Below, in pieces: positions 57,198-64,000 of a stretch of 64,000 nucleotides of DNA. The stretch comes from Helianthus annuus (lineage: Eukaryota; Streptophyta; Magnoliopsida; Asterales; Asteraceae). Position numbers and translations under genes: made by a program. Where the stretch lies: the NCBI RefSeq assembly GCF_002127325.2, contig NC_035446.2:160252878-160316877 (forward strand), given 5' to 3'. The notes beneath the pieces are model-generated. The model did no database searches and was not told the origin of the DNA. It saw only the letters and a list, made by a program, of their open reading frames with translations. Position 1 is the first letter of the stretch; every line of letters begins with the position of its first letter.

Positions 57198-58369
57198 TGA
57201 CGGGTGGTCCTTTGGACAACCCTTAAGTATGTTAAAACATGAAATAATCCTCCATTTAGCCGTGTAATTATCTTGGATTAGATAACTACGATGCTTATGT
57301 TTCAGGTGCGAATTAGGAGATAAGAGATGGATAAAAGGCAGCTCATGAATGCTTTGGTGGAAACGGGTCGAGAGAAGAACACAAGACGAAACAAAGGAGA
57401 CAAGGCTGCTGAGTACCGTAAATTACGGTCCTACCGTAATTTACGGTAGACATGATTTTTGTTGATTCTTGCACCGTAAACCAGGCTTGACTCACCGTAA
57501 CACTTTGATGACCACCGTAAATTACGGTGGAGCCGTAATTTACGGTGGTGCCTGAACGTGAAAAGTGTAACTGCCACAATATACTCGTTTTTTGGTGTGT
57601 CTTTTGGTATTATCTCATCATTGACGGTTCTTGGAGACTTGGGAGGCGAATTTGGAGTATTTGCTTGCTTTGTGAACAATTCTAAACATTCGGTTTGTGT
57701 TTTTAATTCGTATGAACACTAGATTAATGTTGATGATGATTCACCGAGCCATGTCCGGCTAAACTCTTCGGTGATCATCTTAGGTGAATGTTTCTAAGAC
57801 TTTTGTGTGTTAAATTTCTGCATTTCTAGAATGATATCTTGCGTTGCTTGAATGTCATGGTGTATGTTTGATTGATTGTAGCGTGTTAATCTATATTACA
57901 ATTTCTGGTCTCGATCGTACGTTCTTGGTGCCGTTGGCAACCGAGATATCACGGGAAGGGTTAGGGTTGGTTATTGGTTAATAGGTCATCGGGAAACAAC
58001 CTCGCATTATCTAATCCGAGTACTTTGTTCCCTTTTATCACTTCAATCACACATACACGAGTTATGTCTATGTAACTCTTTCTAGTGAAATTGCACACAA
58101 CTGTTCGAAGAAACTGAAACCTAGGGTGATCACTGTTCTCTCCTAATTGTTTACAACCTACTTTGATTTGAATTAGTTCTTAAGTTAGTTTTCCAAAACA
58201 ACAATCCACAATCTTGAATTTTAAATTTCTGCAATTTAGTTTAATTTTAGTATAAATACAAAGCTACACAATCAACACATTTTCCACATACTCCCTGAGT
58301 TCGATACCCTACTACCGCTAACTACAGTTGTTTAGGGATTAAATTTGCGTGACCCACGACATCACGTCA
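57198..58369 (+). repeat. 3' LTR of the inner Athila element
   Basis: 1,172 bp, same length as the 5' LTR and identical as far as I could read, including both palindrome pairs (about 57415-57447 and 57514-57546). Followed by the target duplication GGGGT. Confidence 0.92.
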
Positions 58370-58374
58370 GGGGT

Positions 58375-61300
58375 CCAACTAACCCGTTCAACAATAGTAA
58401 CTCTAATTGGCGTGCTAACAATTATCGCTCCTCAGGTAACCCCCTGGTTTTCCATTAGGTCAATATCAAAGTAGGGGGGCCAGGTTTTTATTCTAGTGGG
58501 GGTTCGGGTCAAACAGGTCCATTTGCTAGTTCAGGTTCAGGGGGGCAGTTCAGAGGTGAGGGGTCAAACCAAGAGGTTCAACCTAAGAGTGAGGGATCAG
58601 GTGGTAGTTTGTCTAGGATAGAGGACCTTCTTTCCCAATTATTGGTTAAGGATCAGGCTACCCAACGTACCTTAGAGGACCACGCTACACTCCTAAAGAA
58701 TAATCATTCAAGTTTCTTAGACCTTCAAAGGCAAGTTGGGGATATTGCACGCCAGTTGCAAGAACGACCTCCCGGTGAATTTTCGGGCAACATAAGGCCC
58801 AACCCATCTGGCTCTTTGAAGGCAATTTCAACCCGTAGTGGTAGGACCTTAGGAGAGATTGTGAGACCCGAGAGTGTTGAGATAGAAGATGAGGAGCCCG
58901 TAGATGAAGAGATTGAAATGGAGGCGCCCGGTAAGTGCAACCTAGGTTAATCCCAGCAAGTACCGCACACACCGGGGCGCCTTCGAGTGAGAAGAGTGTA
59001 GGAAAGAGACCCATTCAAGTTGTTCCATCACCCCATGTTGATATTTCCCGTGCTCCGTTTCCTTCCCGCCTTAAAAATCAAACTTATTCCAAAGAGTACG
59101 GGAAATTTTTAGAGATCTTTAAGCAGCTTAGAATCAACCTTCCTTTCATAGAAGCCCTCCAATCGATACCCAAATATGCAAAATTCTTAAAAGACCTTCT
59201 AAAACGTAAGGATAGGTTAGGAGAGGTTTCTAACATTCCCCTTAGTGGAGGATGTTCCGCCGTAGTGTTGAACAAGGTCCCGGAAAAATTGACGGATCCG
59301 GGCCTTTTTACTATCCCGTGCTTGTTTGGGAGTGATACCGAGTGTAGGGCCCTAGCCGATCTGGGAGCGAGTATAAACCTAATGTCGTATTCTATGTATG
59401 AGAGGGTAGGTCTAGGAGAGTTGTCACCTACACGCATGTCTTTGTCGCTAGCCGATAGATCCGTTAAGTATCCACGTGGCATTATCGAAAACCTTTTAGT
59501 CAAAGTGGATAAGTTCGTCTTCCCCGTAGACTTTGTCGTTCTTGATATGGAAGCCGACGAAAAGGTTCCTATCATTCTAGGACACCCATTCTTGTGTACC
59601 GCCAAGGCCATCATTGATGTCTTTGACGGGAAAATCACACTTCAAGTCGGTGAGGAGAGGGTCACTTTCGAGATAGCACGCTCCATGGAACATCCTAGTG
59701 GTTCCGATGATTTTAGTAGTCCTTGTCATTCGGTCTATTTCATAGAATCGTTTTTATCTTGTGTCGACCATTGCTTTGATTATATTAGTGGAGCCGACCT
59801 AGTTGATAGTAGGATAGATGAGGTAGTTGAGAAGGTAGAGGAGGTTGTTAGTGAGAGTGAAGAGGTAGAAGAGAACGAGTGGGTCCCCGAAGTGCTAGAA
59901 TTGAGTGAAATTAAAAGTGAAAGTGAGAGTACACCTATAGAGAAGCCCGCCCCATTAGAACTCAAAGTCCTCCCGTCCCACTTAGAGTACGCTTTCTTAG
60001 GTGAGGGTTCCGAGTTTCCCGTCATTATTTCGTCTAAGTTAGAGGAGGGGGAGAAGGGTAGGTTATTAGAGGTATTGAGAGTGAATAGGGAAGCCATTGC
60101 ATGGCGTCTTTCGGATATCAAGGGCATAAGCCCCACCTATTGTACCCACCAGATACTCATGGAAGATGACTATAAGCCGGTGGTGCAACCTCAAAGGCGC
60201 CTAAATCCGAACATGCAAGAGGTTGTTAAGAAAGAAGTGCTTAAGTTGTTAGATGCCGGGGTCATTTACCCCATTTCCGATTCACCATGGGTTAGCCCGA
60301 CCTAAGTCGTCCCAAAGAAGGGTGGGATGACGGTGATCATGAACGAAAAGAACGAGTTAATCCCTTCCCGTACCGTTACCAGTTGGCGTGTGTGCATAGA
60401 CTACCGAAAGTTAAACGACGCCACCCGGAAAGACCACTTCCCCTTACCATTCATTGACCAAATGTTGGAGCGTCTAGCGGGTCAACAATTTTATTGTTTT
60501 CTCGATGGATTTTTGGGTTATTTTCAGATCCCCATCGCCCCGGAGAATCAAGATAAAACGACGTTCACATGCCCTTACGACACTTATGCGTATCGCCGCA
60601 TGCCTTTCGGGTTATGCAACGCTCCGGCTACTTTCCAAAGATGCATGGTTGCTATATTCCAAGACATGCTTGAGACTTCCATGGAGGTTTTCATGGATGA
60701 CTTCTCGGTTTATGGCACCACTTTCGAGCAATGTCTTTTAAATCTTGATAGGATGCTTAAGAGGTGCATAGAGACAAATCTTATGTTGAATTGGGAGAAG
60801 TGTCACTTTATGGTGACGGAGGGGATAGTTTTAGGACACAAGGTGTCGAGAGAGGGTATAGAGGTGGATAGGGCCAAGATAGATACCATAAGTAGATTGC
60901 CTCCACCTACTAGTGTCAAGTCCGTTAGGAGCTTCCTAGGTCATGCGGGCTTTTATAGGCGTTTCATAAAGGATTTTTCCAAAATCACACGCCCCATGAC
61001 TAGACTTTTAGAGAAGGATGTACCTTTCGTCTTCGACGAGGAGTGCATCAAGGCGTTTGACTTCTTGAAAGAACGACTCGTGAGTGCCCCAATACTTGTT
61101 TCGCCCGATTGGAGCTTACCTTTTGAGCTCATGTGTGATGCGAGCGATTATGCCGTAGGTGCGGTCTTAGGTCAAAGAGTCGATAAACACTTTCACTCAA
61201 TCTACTACGCGAGCAAAACTCTAAATGATGCTCAAGAAAACTATACCACCACAGAAAAGGAACTCTTAGTCGTAGTGTTTGCGTTTGATAAGTTCCGCTC

Positions 61301-62884
61301 ATATCTCGTGCTTTCCAAAACCACCGTGTTCACCGATCATGCCGCTTTGCGATTTCTATTCCAAAAGAAAGACGCGAAGCCGCTTCTTATTAGATGGATT
61401 CTTTTTCTCTCCGAGTTCAATATAGAAATTAAGGATAAAAAGGGAGCGGAAAACGTGGCCGCCGACTACTTGTCACATTTAGAGGATCCAAAGAGAGAAG
61501 AGGTTCGTGAAGATTCCATAGGAGACACTTTCCCCCATGAAACCATAGATTTTGTTAGTGCCGAGGTAGAGGGTTTGCCATGGTTCTCGGATTTGGCAAA
61601 CTATTTAGCGACCGGAGATCTTGTGAGGGGTATGTCCTACCAACAAAAGAAAAAGCTTCTTAGGGAGGCTAGGAAGTATATTTGGGACGACCCATACCTC
61701 TTTAGGATAGGTGGAGATAGAGTGCTTAGGAGATGTGTTTCAAAGGAGGATGGTTTAGACATCCTTAGACATGTGCACGAGGGTTTAACGGGAGGCCATC
61801 ACGGAGCGAATGTGACGGCACAAAAGGTATTTGATAGTGGGTTTTATTGGCCAACAGTAGTTAAGGATGCCGTAGAGTTTGTTAGGACATGTGACCGTTG
61901 CCAACGTACCGGCAATATCTCATCCAAGGATGAAATGCCTCAAAATCCCATCCAAGTCTTGGAAATCTTTAACGTATGGGGCATTGACTTCATGGGACCT
62001 TTCCCATCTTCAAGTGGGAATAGGTACATCCTCGTGGCCATTGATTACGTTTCGAAGTGGGTCGAAGCTCAAGCATTGCCCACCAATGATGCCCGAGTGG
62101 TGGTGAGATTCCTTAAAAAGCTATTCACGCGTTTCGGAGTCCCTAAAGCTATCATAAGTGACCGTGGCACGCATTTTTGCAATTCCGCCATGGAAAAGGC
62201 ACTTGCACGCTACGGTGTCACTCACCGTCTTTCTACCGCATACCACCCGCAAACTAGTGGCCAAGTAGAGAATGCTAACCGAGGGGTGAAGAGAATCTTA
62301 GAGAAAACGGTAGGAAAAAGTAGAAAGGATTGGTCGGAAAAGCTCGACGACGCTTTGTGGGCATTCCGTACCGCCTATAAGACACCGTTAGGAACGACAC
62401 CCTTTATGATTGTGTATGGCAAAGCTTGCCATCTTCCGGTAGAGTTAGAGCATAGGGCTTTATGGGTTTTGAAAACCGTTAATCTTGACCTTACCGAGGG
62501 CGCTAGAAGGAGGTTCTTCCAAATTCACGAGTTGGAAGCATTGAGGGATGCCGCCTATGAACGATCTTGGAGTATCAAGGAAAAAACTAAGGCGTTGCAT
62601 GATAGGAGGTTGCGAGGCTTGAAAGAGTTTAAGGTAGGTGATAAAGTTCTTTTGTTCAATCAAGGTTGAAATTAATAGCAGGGAAATTGAAATCGAGATG
62701 GAGTGGGCCGTATGTGGTGAAAGAAGTGTTTCCATACGGCACGGTTGAATTATACGACGAAGTCGACAAAGGTGTGTGGAAGGTAAACGGTCATAGATTG
62801 AAACATTACTTGGGAGGTCCCATTGATACCACCGAAAAGGAAGAAATTCCTCTAGAGGACCCACCTACTTTCACCGACCAGTGA
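58375..62884 (+). pseudogene. Gag C-terminus and pol of the outer Athila element, broken
   Basis: Continuation of the outer element's polyprotein in the gag frame. Visible parts: protease (ALADLGASINLMS near 59355), reverse transcriptase ([11 protein letters not shown] near 60385; [11 protein letters not shown] near 60690), RNase H (FELMCDAS near 61125), integrase (zinc finger CDRCQ near 61890; [24 protein letters not shown]). Breaks: TAG at 58456-58458, a one-base frame change near 58935, TAA replacing a glutamine codon at 60303-60305, and a one-base loss near 62660. The catalytic motifs remain readable, so inactivation is recent relative to sequence decay. It is clearly a different subfamily from the inner element. 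Confidence 0.9.
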
Positions 62885-63159
62885 GTGCGAAAAGCTTCGT
62901 GTGTAGAGTATGTACCGTTTGTAAATTTCTTAATTTTTCGTCTTTTTCGTAGTTTTTCGGTGGCTGTTTTGTGTCGTTGAGAATTTTGCAGGTTTCATCA
63001 CCGCTACGGAACGGAGAAAGCATGAGAAAAGAGGTCCCAGGTATGTGTCTTGGACACTTAGAAAAAATTTTGAGGGTTTTGGATGGTTTGGGAAAAGTTA
63101 AGAAATTTTTCTAAGGCATGAAACACAAAATTTTCCGCAACCTTCTGCCAAAAATGATG

Positions 63160-63290
63160 CATCGCGCGACGCCAAAGGCCCTCGCGTCACGCGAGGGTTA
63201 AAGGTTCAAAATCAATTAAAAACTACACCGCCGCGTTACGCGAGGCCCCCCCTGGACCCACCGTGTCACGCGACGCCTCTATGAACCGTT
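63160..63290 (+). repeat. Palindrome array after pol (outer element)
   Basis: ATCGCGCGACGCC (63161), a perfect stem CCCTCGCGTCACGCGAGGG (63179-63197), CGCGTTACGCGAGG (63232) and GTGTCACGCGACGCC (63263). The same CGTCACGCGA words form the hairpin in this element's LTR (42788-42833). Confidence 0.8.
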
Positions 63291-64000
63291 TAAAATCGTT
63301 TTTTCTTGAACCTGTTGCTGAAATGTTTCCTTTTCCCCAATTACAAACCCTAAATCGCGAATTTCACAAAAATCTTCATATCTCACTCGTTTTTCCACCA
63401 AATCTCTCCGTTCTTCTTCCTAAATCACCACAATCACATTCCCCACAATCTTAACCATCAATTTCACCCGAATTCGCGCTCCATTCTCGCGTTTTTGGAC
63501 AAATTCATGCACCAAAAGTTCAAGGCTTCATTTTTCTTGCTAAATCCGAATCCAAGGTATGATTTCTGTGATTTCTCACTAGTAGTTAACTTTATTGCTT
63601 AGTTGTAGTGTCGGGTCAGTCATGTCTTAGATTTAGGGTTTGTGTAGGTTGATAAAGTTAGGATTTTTGAGCCTTTTGTCATGTTAGTGGTATGCGGGTT
63701 GTTATGTTTGGGATGTTTACATACAATGGGGTCTACGGATGGTTCGGGTTGGTTTGTTTGAGGTTGTTTGACACTTGTGGGGTATGTTTGGACAACTAGA
63801 CAACATGTTTGAGCTTTACGGGTTTGTTTGGCTATAACTACGAATTTTTGCTAAGAAATAGGTTTTTGAACTGATTTTTGCAAGTATGTTCAGTTTTCTA
63901 AACAGATTTTGTTGCCACCAACGTTGCGTCAAGGTTTAAAAAGTCAAACTCTCACGTGTTTTCGCGTCAAGTGTGGGGATATTTTGGCACTTACGCTTAA
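63291..64000 (+). promoter_or_regulatory. Leader-like region and candidate intron start (outer element)
   Basis: A CT/CA-rich stretch (63310-63550, with AAACCCTAAATC and TTCTTCTTCC) resembles a plant 5' leader. It ends at a donor CCAAG|GTATGA (63556/63557), the same junction as the ORF3 leader of the inner element. AAGTGTGGGGAT is at 63969-63980, matching the intronic polypurine-like motif of the inner element. No acceptor or ORF3 start is reached before the window ends. Confidence 0.45.

Larger units (their letters stand above)
45439..58369 (+). mobile_element. Inner Athila-type Ty3/gypsy retrotransposon, apparently complete
   Basis: A 12,931-bp element with a perfect 5-bp target duplication, GGGGT (45434-45438 and 58370-58374). 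Order: LTR, primer-binding site, fused gag-pol ORF, palindrome-rich spacer, leader with candidate intron, ORF3, spacer, polypurine tract, LTR. The LTRs have equal length and I saw no difference between them. With pol open throughout, it looks young and possibly capable of movement. Whether it is expressed cannot be told from sequence. Confidence 0.93.
42551..64000 (+). mobile_element. Outer Athila-type Ty3/gypsy retrotransposon, partial and degraded
   Basis: Runs from its 5' LTR (42551-44151) through the tRNA-Asp-type primer-binding site, gag, and then, after the inserted inner element (45439-58374 including one duplication), the rest of gag and pol to 62884. The post-pol region continues to the window edge; its 3' LTR is not reached. 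The inserted length plus duplication is divisible by three, so the original gag frame resumes at 58375. Stops and frameshifts in pol make it non-autonomous. Confidence 0.88.

Overview
The window is plant nuclear DNA from a eudicot. Genes have GT-AG introns, the DNA between them is AT-rich, and most of the length is transposable elements: Athila-type Ty3/gypsy elements, PIF/Harbinger, hAT and Mutator-like elements, SINEs and a LINE end. The repeat flavour would fit Asteraceae, but that is a guess; the sequence itself only supports 'flowering plant with a repeat-rich genome'.

Layout. 1-12.5 kb: repeat-rich intergenic DNA with hairpin MITEs, a SINE with a 16-bp target duplication, a weak candidate gene of unknown function (5.45-6.86 kb, minus) and a dead single-gene Harbinger element (9129-10974). 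12.57-15.95 kb: an intact ten-exon PUMILIO RNA-binding protein gene. 16.4-39.4 kb: three copies of a BCS1/HSR4-like AAA-ATPase gene on the minus strand (16.4-18.9, 24.7-26.2, 37.7-39.4 kb). Copies two and three are each preceded by a decayed piece of the PUMILIO gene, so the PUMILIO plus AAA pair appears to have been duplicated as one unit, with only the AAA part retained. Between copies lie a Pack-MULE carrying a BEACH-WD40 gene fragment, a hAT-like repeat carrying a galactose/glyoxal oxidase fragment, a lone gypsy LTR and a piece that resembles a LIL3 gene. 39.7-42.4 kb: a dense pile of MITEs, including a three-level nested insertion with intact target duplications at every level.

42.55-64.0 kb: two Athila-type retrotransposons, one inside the other. 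The outer element (from 42,551, running past the window end) is broken by stops and frameshifts. The inner element (45,439-58,369) has 1,172-bp LTRs in which I saw no difference, an open 2,081-codon gag-pol, and a third ORF in the env position with its own CT-rich leader and candidate intron. Both elements repeat a private palindromic motif in two places: about 220-350 bp into the LTR, and between pol and the ORF3 leader. The inner element also repeats its polypurine-tract motif upstream of the 3' LTR. These paired cis-signals are the most interesting pattern in the window.

Functionally, the PUMILIO protein should bind UGUA-type motifs in mRNA, and the AAA proteins are membrane-anchored ATPases. 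They share a locus, not an evident pathway. Everything else is mobile DNA or captured gene debris.
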